DNA of 5,728 nt from Verrucomicrobiota bacterium (GCA_025354845.1 JANXMD010000827.1:1-5728), one strand, 5' to 3'. Counted from the stretch's first letter, positions 1-5,728 are shown. Notes: generated by a model from the letters alone, not told the origin. A program made the numbers and translations.

Positions 1-1485
1 GCCGATGACGATCCCGTGCCCGAGGAACTTGTTCGAGACCACCGTCTGCAGGAAGATCGCCAGCAGTGTGAAGGTCAGGATCTGCGGGAACACAACCAGG
101 TAGAGTTCCCGGGCATATTGGAGGAACTCGTAGTGGTAATAGCCCGCCACTGTCTGCATGACGACGCCGCAGAGCCCGGCCACCGTCAGCAGCACCAGCT
201 CCACGAAGCCGATGGCGAGGAGCTTCGAGAGCCAGTCGACGCCGCTAGAGATCGGAAGCGCGTCATGGATGCCCGCGAAACGCGTGTCCCGTTCGCGCCA
301 CACGAGTTCCGCGGCATAAAGGCTTGAAACGATGAAAAAGAACAGGCTCGCACCGCCCCCGACGGCCTGCAGCATCAGATAGGTCACGGGCCAGACGTTC
401 TGCCCGCCCACACGTCCGGCATAGTGGCCGTTGTTCATCGAGATGCCCGCCATCAGGATGACAATGGCCCAAAACGGGATCTCGCGAACGATGTTGGAGA
501 TCCTGAGGCGGGTCATCGAAACCAGTTGGGTGACCGTGGTCGCGAAGCCGAACACCTGCGTGATCCGGGGCAGTTTGCCCGCCACAAAGCTGCGCCGGGG
601 TCGCGCTTCGTCCCCGGCCTGCTGCTTGGCCAACGCTGCGCGCTTGCTGCCGGAACGCGATGTCAGCGCCTCCACCGACATCGGGAAGAACCGCCAGAGC
701 AGAAGCAATCCCAGGACTGCGATTCCCCCCCATAGCAGCCGGGTATATAAAAAAACGCCCGCCCCCAGGGGCAGCAACATCGAATTCCGCTCCACCACCG
801 TCCAATAGCGCGCCACGGCGTCGGTGTAGAGGAACCCAACAGGATCAAAAATCCCCGGCCAAAAACGCTCCAGAGAACGTGTACTGCTGAACGCCGCCAT
901 ACCGACGAGATACACCATGAAGAGGGTCGTGCCCTGGAGATAGACGATGAAAATCCTGCGCGTGAGCGCCGCGACCACGAAGAAGATCGAGCCGAGGAAG
1001 AAGATCTGGAACACCACGATGGTAAAGAACGGCTGCAGATACCAGTCGAGGCGGTTCGGCCCGATTCGCGCGTGGTCCGCCCAGGGCGCGAGCGTCCCCA
1101 GGAACTCGCCCAGGAGCAGACCGGAGAACGCAAAGACCGTCGCCACGAGCGACCCCGCCCAGCGTCCGCCCAGATAGGCGAATTTCGAGATCGGCTTGGT
1201 GAACAGGATTTGGATCGTGTCACGCTGGAAGTCGCGCAGAATCGAGGTGCCGAAAATGGCGGCGATGATGATGACGCCAAAGAACGCGATCCCAACATCG
1301 TTGTAGATGTTGGCCCACGGCCCGTTCAGCATGATCTTGCCGTTGGAACTCCCAATGGGGCCGAAACTCTCGCTTGCCACGTTCAGGAAGTTGAACGCGA
1401 ACCACAGGAGGAAATAGACGTAGGTGGAAACGCTCTTGAACCGGAACTTCAGTTCAAACTTTAGGAATTCCCAGAACATGGCCAT
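1..1485 (-). CDS. ABC-2 type transporter permease, N-terminal part of a probable permease/M1 aminopeptidase fusion (partial, 3' end outside window)
   Basis: A single open frame of 495 codons runs from ATG at 1483-1485 off the left edge, with no stop. The protein starts MAMFWEFLKFELKFRFK and carries two ABC-2 membrane halves. The first has hydrophobic segments near residues 21-36, 64-83, 111-133, 153-174, 179-198 and 250-267, with the motifs FGTSILRDF (78-86), FTKPISKFAYLGGR (95-108) and RYWTVVERN (226-234). A basic linker at about 272-305 leads to a second half with further membrane segments and a VWRERDTRF motif. Known family: these motifs and this double layout match long bacterial proteins of about 1200 residues in which an M1 zinc aminopeptidase follows the permease. 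Inference: the peptidase should lie outside the window. The start overlaps the ATPase stop as TAATG, which implies translational coupling. A second ATG at codon 3 is an alternative start. The frame stays consistent through a G7 and a T7 run. Confidence 0.88.
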   Translation of the reverse strand, partial: MAMFWEFLKFELKFRFKSVSTYVYFLLWFAFNFLNVASESFGPIGSSNGKIMLNGPWANIYNDVGIAFFGVIIIAAIFGTSILRDFQRDTIQILFTKPISKFAYLGGRWAGSLVATVFAFSGLLLGEFLGTLAPWADHARIGPNRLDWYLQPFFTIVVFQIFFLGSIFFVVAALTRRIFIVYLQGTTLFMVYLVGMAAFSSTRSLERFWPGIFDPVGFLYTDAVARYWTVVERNSMLLPLGAGVFLYTRLLWGGIAVLGLLLLWRFFPMSVEALTSRSGSKRAALAKQQAGDEARPRRSFVAGKLPRITQVFGFATTVTQLVSMTRLRISNIVREIPFWAIVILMAGISMNNGHYAGRVGGQNVWPVTYLMLQAVGGGASLFFFIVSSLYAAELVWRERDTRFAGIHDALPISSGVDWLSKLLAIGFVELVLLTVAGLCGVVMQTVAGYYHYEFLQYARELYLVVFPQILTFTLLAIFLQTVVSNKFLGHGIVIG

Positions 1486-2366
1486 TAGCGCTTGCCCTGC
1501 TTTTCGAGGTGGATGAAGTAGACGTCCTCCAGGTCGGACTCGACCGACCGAAAGCCCTCGCCCGGGCAAGCATCGGCGAACACTCGAACTTCGTGCAGCC
1601 CGCCCACCAGGTGCGAGGAGACGACCTTCAGATTGGACTCCAGCGCCCGCAGTTCGTCGTCGGAAGAGGCCACCTTGGACCAGATCCGGCCGGCGAGTGA
1701 GCCGAGCGCGTCATTGGGCGCACCTTCCAGCAGCAGTTCGCCGTTCGAGATGATCGCCATCCGGGGGCAGAGTTCCCTGACGTCCTCCACAATGTGGGTC
1801 GAAAGGATGACCGTCACCCCGGTCCCGACCGAGCTGAGCAGGTTGAGGAACCGGTTGCGCTCCGCGGGGTCAAGACCGGCGGTCGGCTCATCCACGATGA
1901 TGAGCTTGGGATTTGCCAGCAACGCCTGCGCAATGCCAAAACGCTGCTTCATGCCGCCCGAGTAGGTACTGAGGGCTTTCTTGCGGTAGTCCCAGAGGTT
2001 TGTCTGGTTGAGGATGGCGTCAATCATCGCCGTTCGCTCCGACTTGCTCGTGATGCCCTTCAAGATCGCAAGGTGGTGAAGTAGATCGTTTGCCGAGATT
2101 CTGGGATACACGCCAAACTCCTGGGGTAGATACCCGAGGACCCGGCGGACCTCATCCTTCCGTGCCAAAACGTCCAGGCCGTCCAGGTCGATGGACCCTT
2201 CGTCGGGCTCCTGGAGAGTTGCGATGGTGCGCATGAGCGAACTTTTCCCGGCGCCGTTGGGTCCCAGGAGACCAAACATGACGTTGGGGATGGTGAGCGT
2301 CAGGCTTTTCAGCGCGCGGACCCCGTTGGGATAGGTCTTGGAGAGGTTGGTGATGGTGAGGGCCAT
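1485..2366 (-). CDS. ABC transporter ATP-binding protein (ABC-2 exporter type)
   Basis: This 293-residue cytoplasmic ATPase should power the membrane permease encoded next to it. All nucleotide-binding motifs are visible: Walker A GPNGAGKSS (35-43), Q-loop Gln82 in YLPQEFG, signature YSGGMKQR (135-142), Walker B LIIVDEP (155-161), D-loop GLDP (164-167) and the switch His191 in STHIVED. The signature is YSGGM rather than the textbook LSGGQ, which is common in this branch. The segment from about residue 220 to the end is an accessory C-terminal extension, and its late VESDLEDVYFIHL stretch is typical of ABC-2 ATPases. The length is normal for the family (about 290-310). The ATG at 2364-2366 places the Walker A at the usual distance from the start. 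The preceding bases (GACCAAGCC) show no Shine-Dalgarno motif. The stop codon shares one base with the permease start, so the two form an operon. The substrate cannot be read from the sequence. Confidence 0.96.
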   Translation of the reverse strand: MALTITNLSKTYPNGVRALKSLTLTIPNVMFGLLGPNGAGKSSLMRTIATLQEPDEGSIDLDGLDVLARKDEVRRVLGYLPQEFGVYPRISANDLLHHLAILKGITSKSERTAMIDAILNQTNLWDYRKKALSTYSGGMKQRFGIAQALLANPKLIIVDEPTAGLDPAERNRFLNLLSSVGTGVTVILSTHIVEDVRELCPRMAIISNGELLLEGAPNDALGSLAGRIWSKVASSDDELRALESNLKVVSSHLVGGLHEVRVFADACPGEGFRSVESDLEDVYFIHLEKQGKR

Positions 2367-2473
2367 GGCTTGGTCTGGGCCTATAGTTGCGCTTCATCGC
2401 ACGAGGTCCGATGGACCGTCGACGCAAACGTTCTTTGACTCCGTGGCCGCATGTAAATGTAAAAACGAGCAGT
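2367..2473. other. Intergenic gap upstream of the ABC operon, with a short inverted repeat
   Basis: This 107-base gap separates the pseudopilin stop from the ATPase start and should hold any promoter for the ABC operon. It contains a perfect 5-bp inverted repeat, GGTCC/GGACC, with a 3-base spacer at 2405-2417, and an AT-rich patch with the direct repeat TGTAAATGTAAA near 2452-2463. On the minus strand that patch reads as a T-run shortly after the pseudopilin stop. I could not recognise a convincing -35/-10 pair or a canonical terminator stem directly before the T-run. The repeat could be an operator half-site pair or chance. Confidence 0.3.
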
Positions 2474-3214
2474 TCAGAACCGATGAGGTTCATGGTCGTT
2501 GTTCCAGCGGCGGAAGGCCGCGTCCGAGTTCTCGAGCAACAGGGAGCGAACCTTCACCGACTCGACGTGGCCATCGCAGAAGACGACGTTTAGCTTTCCG
2601 CCGTGCCGTTTCTGGGCCGCCTCACGGTAGGCCTTGTCTTCTTCCGGCCGGATGAATCCGACCCAGTTCTGCCCGAGCGCACCCCATCCAATCTTCCCGC
2701 CTTGCATCCCCACGAAGCCGTCCCCAAAGGCGATCATATCGCTCGGCACCACGACTGCCCGTTCCGGCACCGGAACGTCGCCGACCTCCGGCCACGACGA
2801 GCCGCCCAACCCAAAGCCATAGTTCCCGGTCTGGACATCCGGCTTCATGAGCAGGTTCATCGTCCCCATGCTGTTGTAGCCGTAGAGGCTCGGGCGCATC
2901 CAGTCCTCGAATAGGAAAGGTGCCGCCGGGCATTTGAAACTGGGTCCATCGGGGGCGTTCGTGTACGGGAGCATTCTCTCCAGCCAGTCCTTGCCGTCCG
3001 TGCCGGAGGCGAGAGGAAAGGCTCGTTGGTCGCCGGTGTAAACGGTCAGCGCAATGCCCAGTTGCCGCAGGTTGCCCTTGCAGCGCGCGGAGTTCGCCGC
3101 GGCCTTGGCCTTGGCCAGCGCCGGCAGCAGCATGGCCGCCAAGACGGCGATAATGGCGATGACCACCAGCAGCTCAATGAGCGTGAAGCCGCGGGAAGCG
3201 CTTCGGTGGTTCAT
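2474..3214 (-). CDS. Type II secretion/type IV pilin-like pseudopilin of the H-X9-DG family
   Basis: This 246-residue protein begins with a short basic leader and a prepilin peptidase site, RG|FTLIE: cleavage after Gly9, Phe10 as the new N-terminus and Glu14 at the +5 position. A hydrophobic helix follows at about residues 10-33. A conserved CKGNLRQLG stretch lies just after the helix. The C-terminus carries the H-X9-DG signature, with His204 and Asp214-Gly215 within VVFCDGHVES, then a WNNDHEPH tail. Known family: such proteins are processed by the inner-membrane prepilin peptidase and exist in many copies in Verrucomicrobiota, Planctomycetota and Lentisphaerota, mostly without known function. 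The length is normal. The ATG at 3212-3214 is the only start compatible with the short leader, and no Shine-Dalgarno motif precedes it. It stands alone on its strand. Its upstream region overlaps a divergent pseudopilin remnant, so its promoter must lie within that old coding sequence. Confidence 0.93.
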   Translation of the reverse strand: MNHRSASRGFTLIELLVVIAIIAVLAAMLLPALAKAKAAANSARCKGNLRQLGIALTVYTGDQRAFPLASGTDGKDWLERMLPYTNAPDGPSFKCPAAPFLFEDWMRPSLYGYNSMGTMNLLMKPDVQTGNYGFGLGGSSWPEVGDVPVPERAVVVPSDMIAFGDGFVGMQGGKIGWGALGQNWVGFIRPEEDKAYREAAQKRHGGKLNVVFCDGHVESVKVRSLLLENSDAAFRRWNNDHEPHRF

Positions 3215-3221
3215 GCTGTAG

Positions 3222-3392
3222 GGTGTCGCACAGGCCGACCGCCGGCGTCAACGCCACGCCGGCAACTGGAACCTAGTGTTCTGTGACGGACATGTCGAAA
3301 GCCCCAAGCTGGAGAAAGTCTTCTTTCAAGACAACGCCGAGGCCCGGCGGCGCTGGAACCGGGACAATGAACCCCATCTCGACGGGCAATAA
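3222..3392 (+). pseudogene. 5'-truncated remnant of a second H-X9-DG pseudopilin (C-terminal end only)
   Basis: On the plus strand, codons from about 3222 to the TAA at 3390-3392 read as a pseudopilin C-terminus: RHAGNWNLVFCDGHVES, then KLEKVFFQDNAEARRRWN and RDNEPHLDGQ. The His plus nine residues plus Asp-Gly spacing of the H-X9-DG signature is intact. It aligns end to end with the C-terminus of the complete neighbour (FCDGHVES, RRWN, EPH shared) but is clearly diverged, so it is not a recent duplicate. No N-terminal methylation helix or ATG is present. The frame is closed upstream by TAG at 3219-3221, which lies directly before the ATG of the divergent intact gene. The remaining 56 codons contain no frameshift or stop. 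A start at an internal GTG (3276) giving 38 residues is possible but unlikely. I infer a gene broken by deletion or rearrangement. Confidence 0.82.
3241..3263. repeat. Perfect 8-bp inverted repeat (hairpin) at the pseudopilin junction
   Basis: The arms GCCGGCGT (3241-3248) and ACGCCGGC (3256-3263) are exact reverse complements around a 7-base loop. The inner GGCGT can also pair with a second ACGCC copy at 3251-3255, so two alternative stems exist. It lies 27-49 bases upstream of the intact pseudopilin start and inside the first codons of the plus-strand remnant. It could be a recombination scar, an operator or leader structure, or chance in GC-rich sequence. Confidence 0.5.
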
Positions 3393-3423
3393 GGGGCGAC
3401 CGAACCTCAGCTACCGAGTCGTT

Positions 3424-3885
3424 CTATGAAGCTTTGTTCTTTAACTCATTGAACTTCACCAGGCAGAGGATGAGCAAAACGAGTGACGCCGGGCCAGCGA
3501 GGTAGTTCACCACCGGGACAAAAGCGCAGACGAAGCAGATCGCATAGGCCAGCCCGATGCCGCGTCCGCAGTCGCCGACATCCGTCCGGCCTTGGGCGTC
3601 GAAATAGCTCTTAAAGGACTCCGGAACGCGCAGAAACACAAAGAAGTTCCAGACCACGGGGAAGCACGGGATCATCAGAAGCCATACCAGCCCTGGCTCC
3701 ATTTTGCGGTGGGCGGCGGGCACCTTCCCCAGCCAACTGCTAATGAAATAGCAGATGACGGCATGGATGAGCAGTCCGACAAATGCAACGATGGCGATGA
3801 CACCAGCCACAGCCGCTCCGATCGCAATAAGGTTCTTCGAGTCCTCGTTGGTCTGGGCAAGCAGGAGGGCGAGCGGGACACTCAT
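3424..3885 (-). CDS. Small multi-pass membrane protein of unknown function
   Basis: I do not recognise a named domain. From the ATG at 3883-3885 the protein has 153 residues. It has a short hydrophobic start ending LLLAQTNED and membrane segments at about 19-48, 65-85 and 110-143, the last probably two passes split near Pro124-Asn127. Loops carry the motifs HRKMEPGLVWLLMIPCF (59-75), WNFFVF (79-84) and FDAQGRTDVGDCG (95-107), then a basic end, KFNELKNKAS. I recall similar proteins with these motifs from Verrucomicrobiota, all uncharacterised. The frame stays open upstream to a TTG at 3981 with an ATG at 3954. That extension is polar and basic (HRKMFRVHPNLDGKSRFRRG) and would precede a signal-like start, so I prefer the shorter form. 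No Shine-Dalgarno motif marks any of these starts. It appears to be a single-gene unit, 250 bases downstream of the acyltransferase. Confidence 0.8.
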   Translation of the reverse strand: MSVPLALLLAQTNEDSKNLIAIGAAVAGVIAIVAFVGLLIHAVICYFISSWLGKVPAAHRKMEPGLVWLLMIPCFPVVWNFFVFLRVPESFKSYFDAQGRTDVGDCGRGIGLAYAICFVCAFVPVVNYLAGPASLVLLILCLVKFNELKNKAS

Positions 3886-4054
3886 AAGAATTAGGATTTT
3901 GCCGCCCCGCCGAAAGCGAGATTTGCCGTCGAGGTTTGGGTGGACTCGGAACATTTTGCGGTGCTTGGGTGGATGCGGCAAGGGGTTTCGTGCCGCGTCC
4001 CGCCCTGTCTGTGAAACCTCAAACTGGGGGCGAGAGGCGTTTCCAAGTCGATCC

Positions 4055-4080
4055 TGGGATCCCGTACGACGGGTCTCCCA
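4055..4080 (-). terminator. Imperfect hairpin downstream of the acyltransferase gene (weak terminator candidate)
   Basis: The arms TGGGA (4055-4059) with TCCCA (4076-4080) and CCCG (4061-4064) with CGGG (4070-4073) form a stem with a small internal loop and a 5-base apical loop. It lies about 55 bases past the acyltransferase stop, where a terminator is expected. No T-run follows on the minus strand, so it does not fit a standard intrinsic terminator. It may instead be a transcript-end stabiliser or a leader structure for the next gene. Confidence 0.25.
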
Positions 4081-4085
4081 CTCCG

Positions 4086-4113
4086 ATTTTCAGAGCCGGC
4101 GTCCCGGGGTCAA
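4086..4113 (-). promoter_or_regulatory. Candidate sigma70-like promoter for the small membrane protein gene
   Basis: On the minus strand TTGACC (4108-4113, five of six matches to TTGACA) is followed after 16 bases by GAAAAT (4086-4091, four of six matches to TATAAT). It lies in the gap between the acyltransferase stop and the small membrane protein gene. It would give a leader of nearly 200 bases that includes the hairpin at 4055-4080. This is a consensus match by eye only, and the -10 box is poor. Confidence 0.2.
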
Positions 4114-4135
4114 CTCTCCAAGATTCCCCCCCGCG

Positions 4136-5434
4136 TTACGAAAGCATCCTCTCAGGCTTCAAGGATCTACGGATCGACACTCGACCCAGGCTGGCGAGGA
4201 GCCAGGGCATAATCACGCGCTCCCGGCGACGGCCGTTCAGGATCCAGCCGATAAAGGTCGAGCGTACGAAGAGGTCGTAGGTCAGCAGCGAGAGGCCGAT
4301 GGTGAGGATGGAAATGAAAAAGAGCTTGAGCGACCAGTGCAGCGGAAGCTCTGCCACCGCCACCTGAAGCCAAACCACAACCGGCAGGTGGAATAGGTAC
4401 ATCCAGTAGGAGGAGTCGGCGACGTACCGAACAAACGCATTAGGCCGGGCAGACAGTTTTCTGAAGACGCCAATCGTCAGAAACGCCAACGACCACAGGG
4501 TCAGGGCGTAGCCCAGGGCAAAGGCCACGTGCGCAGAAACGTAACGGGGATTCCCCGGGTCGCGTTCGACGTCGCCAGTGAGCAGCACAGTGGCCACCCC
4601 AATGCCAGCCAGCATCCACCGGGAAGGCGTGAGCCGCGTGATCAGGGAAATCATCTCGTTCTGTCGGCTCAACATCCATCCTAGGACGAAGGTGCTTCCA
4701 TAAACGACGAGCGGAGGCAGTTGGGGGACCAGCGACTGGTCCGGTGTATCCAGGCCCCAGAAACGCATGAACCAGAGCGCCGCCGCCGTTGGAATTGCAA
4801 GGATCACCGGGGAAACCGGGGATTCTGCCAGCCACCCAACCAACCCGTCCGCCCACCGAATCATCACGGTGTTACCCGTGCGGGTTGCCCGGACCAATCG
4901 CCGAACGGCAAGCGTTAGGGCGGTGATCATCGCGAGGTAGTAGAGAAACCAGAGGTGCGAGCCGGTAAAAAGCCCTTTCGGAAGAGTGGCAAGGCTTTGG
5001 AAGCCTCCCAAGAGACCGCCCAGGATATCGACGTGGCCGCGGAGGCTCGCGGAACCCATGATCCAGCCCGAGACGACCAGCGGGTGCAGAATGAACCAGC
5101 CCACGACAAACGGCACCCCGAGCCGCAGCAGGCGGGAGCGAACAAAGTCGCCCGGGCCTTTGCGATGAAAGGTCCGGTGACTGAGGATACCCGCAATCAG
5201 GAAGAACGTGCCCATGCGGAACGCGTGGCTGACGGTCATGAACATCGCCACCAGCGGGCTGGTCGAGACGTCCTGAACCGCCCAGCCCAGAAAGGCCGGT
5301 GTGAACGAGAGGCACGCGTGAAACACGATGCCGAGCACGAGAGCGAAGGCCCGGGTCGCATCAAGATAGTCCAGGCGGGCGCTGTCTGTGCTTTGCGAAA
5401 CGGTTCTGTTGGTAGGGGCGATGGAGGGACTCAT
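4136..5434 (-). CDS. Acyltransferase family 3 integral membrane protein (OpgC/MdoC-like)
   Basis: This 432-residue protein has about ten hydrophobic segments, roughly at 27-48, 62-84, 102-124, 160-180, 206-222, 240-256, 272-286, 301-324, 341-361 and 369-390. The start has the family signature RLDYLDATRAF followed by His39 in GIVFHACLSF, the position of the conserved histidine of acyltransferase_3 enzymes. Other typical motifs are HAFRMGTFFLIAGI (70-83), HLWFLYYL (160-167) and SYWMYLFHLP (342-351), with a late FIGWILNGRR (394-403). Known family: these inner-membrane enzymes transfer acyl groups (acetyl, succinyl) to sugars of exported glycans; OpgC succinylates periplasmic glucans. The actual acceptor here is unknown. 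The ATG at 5432-5434 leaves a 19-residue polar leader before the signature. No Shine-Dalgarno motif precedes it. It lies 27 bases after a gene ending in a carbohydrate-binding-like domain, so co-transcription is plausible. Confidence 0.92.
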   Translation of the reverse strand: MSPSIAPTNRTVSQSTDSARLDYLDATRAFALVLGIVFHACLSFTPAFLGWAVQDVSTSPLVAMFMTVSHAFRMGTFFLIAGILSHRTFHRKGPGDFVRSRLLRLGVPFVVGWFILHPLVVSGWIMGSASLRGHVDILGGLLGGFQSLATLPKGLFTGSHLWFLYYLAMITALTLAVRRLVRATRTGNTVMIRWADGLVGWLAESPVSPVILAIPTAAALWFMRFWGLDTPDQSLVPQLPPLVVYGSTFVLGWMLSRQNEMISLITRLTPSRWMLAGIGVATVLLTGDVERDPGNPRYVSAHVAFALGYALTLWSLAFLTIGVFRKLSARPNAFVRYVADSSYWMYLFHLPVVVWLQVAVAELPLHWSLKLFFISILTIGLSLLTYDLFVRSTFIGWILNGRRRERVIMPWLLASLGRVSIRRSLKPERMLS

Positions 5435-5461
5435 AGCGATCTGGCCGTGGGGAGATATTGT

Positions 5462-5728
5462 TCAATAGAATCCGATTTCATCCACGGCGTACTCAAACGA
5501 GTCCTTCGCCACGCCGAACGAGATGAGGTTGACGCTGGTAATGGATTTCAAGTTGAGCGCGGTCTGCTCCGACCACGCGCGCTTCAGCTCCTTGAAGGGG
5601 ATGCGAACCTCCTGGAACTCGCCCCGCTTGCCGGTGATCGGTGCGCTCGAGTGGAAGTCAAAGTTTTGGATGTCGGCGCTGCCCACCTGGACGATCAGGG
5701 TTCCTTTGGTCACCTTGACGCGCAGGCG
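5462..5728 (-). CDS. C-terminal end of a protein with a CIA30/CBM11-like beta-sandwich domain (partial, 5' end outside window)
   Basis: The frame is open to the right edge and ends with TGA at 5462-5464, giving the last 88 residues. The segment alternates hydrophobic and polar residues like beta strands and has the motifs FDFHSSAPITG (24-34), GEFQEVRIPFKEL (37-49), a RAWSEQT stretch, SVNLISFGVA and the terminal YAVDEIGFY. The pattern of a ...VRIPF strand, then an Ile-rich helix/strand, then a closing DEIGFY strand resembles galactose-binding-like modules of the CIA30 and CBM11 type, often appended to glycoside hydrolases or found in secreted proteins. This fold assignment is by remembered pattern and is uncertain. 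An internal GTG at 5711-5713 could be misread as a start, but coding continues unbroken upstream. What the rest of the protein does cannot be seen. Confidence 0.75.
   Translation of the reverse strand, partial: RLRVKVTKGTLIVQVGSADIQNFDFHSSAPITGKRGEFQEVRIPFKELKRAWSEQTALNLKSITSVNLISFGVAKDSFEYAVDEIGFY

Noticed and set aside
16..327. Plus-strand open frame rich in Glu, His and Arg
   Set aside because: It is antisense to the permease. Its charged, low-complexity product is what the complement of a membrane protein gene gives in GC-rich DNA.
263..1298. Two minus-strand open frames (263-805 and 663-1298) that look like separate genes
   Set aside because: Both are out of frame with the continuous permease frame from 1485 to 1. 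Their products are compositionally odd (Arg/Ser or Gly/Arg rich) and have no domain pattern.
1072..1464. Plus-strand open frame of 130 codons
   Set aside because: It is antisense to the start of the permease, whose family motifs are clear. No recognisable protein features.
2477..2491. GAACC/GGTTC hairpin followed on the minus strand by a T-run, as a terminator for the pseudopilin gene
   Set aside because: The stem lies inside the last codons before the stop, is only 5 bp, and is separated from the T-run by about 14 bases.
3936..4280. Plus-strand open frame across the gap, considered as another gene remnant like the pseudopilin fragment
   Set aside because: I found no recognisable family motif in its translation, unlike the clear FCDGHVES signature at 3222-3392.
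3755..4396. Plus-strand open frame of 213 codons spanning the 3886-4135 gap
   Set aside because: Most of it is antisense to the small membrane protein and the acyltransferase end. The product lacks domain-like structure and has no supporting start signal.
5462..5713. Complete 83-residue gene starting at GTG 5711-5713
   Set aside because: The frame stays open to the window edge with the same beta-strand-like character, and the product lacks a beginning. It is the end of a longer protein.
1..5728. tRNA, rRNA, CRISPR array, transposase or phage genes
   Set aside because: No cloverleaf-like segment, regularly spaced repeats, or transposase/integrase motifs were seen on either strand.

Overview
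The window is GC-rich and densely coding, and every intact gene reads on the minus strand. The best clue to the host is the protein at 2474-3214. It is a pseudopilin of the H-X9-DG type with a WNNDHEPH-like tail, a kind that is abundant in Verrucomicrobiota (especially the Pedosphaera/Limisphaerales group) and in related Planctomycetota and Lentisphaerota. The small membrane protein at 3424-3885 and the OpgC-like acyltransferase at 4136-5434 also look verrucomicrobial to me. This assignment is an inference from remembered family resemblance, not from a search.

Layout in minus-strand gene order, right to left. Positions 5728-5462 hold the C-terminal end of a protein that enters from outside the window and ends in a CIA30/CBM11-like beta-sandwich. 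After 27 bases comes an acyltransferase_3 integral membrane protein (5434-4136). A gap of about 250 bases holds a candidate promoter and a hairpin. It is followed by a small multi-pass membrane protein (3885-3424). Next is a 5'-truncated pseudopilin remnant on the plus strand (about 3222-3392). It lies back to back with an intact pseudopilin gene that starts at 3214 and runs left to 2474, and a perfect 8-bp inverted repeat sits at the junction. After a 107-base gap comes an ABC transporter operon: an ATPase (2366-1485) whose stop codon overlaps the start of a large permease (1485 to beyond position 1).

The ATPase and permease should form one ABC-2 type exporter-like complex, since their codons overlap as TAATG. 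The permease matches the N-terminal part of the long bacterial proteins annotated as ABC transporter permease/M1 family aminopeptidase. A zinc peptidase domain may therefore follow outside the window, but that part is not visible. The carbohydrate-binding-like domain and the acyltransferase may be co-transcribed. The pseudopilin appears to be an independent cargo or surface protein processed by the type IV pilin/type II secretion prepilin peptidase.

I did not find a clearly new system. The points most worth a second look are the divergent pseudopilin remnant with its junction hairpin, the predicted permease-peptidase fusion, the unclassified small membrane protein, and the lack of Shine-Dalgarno sequences at the starts.
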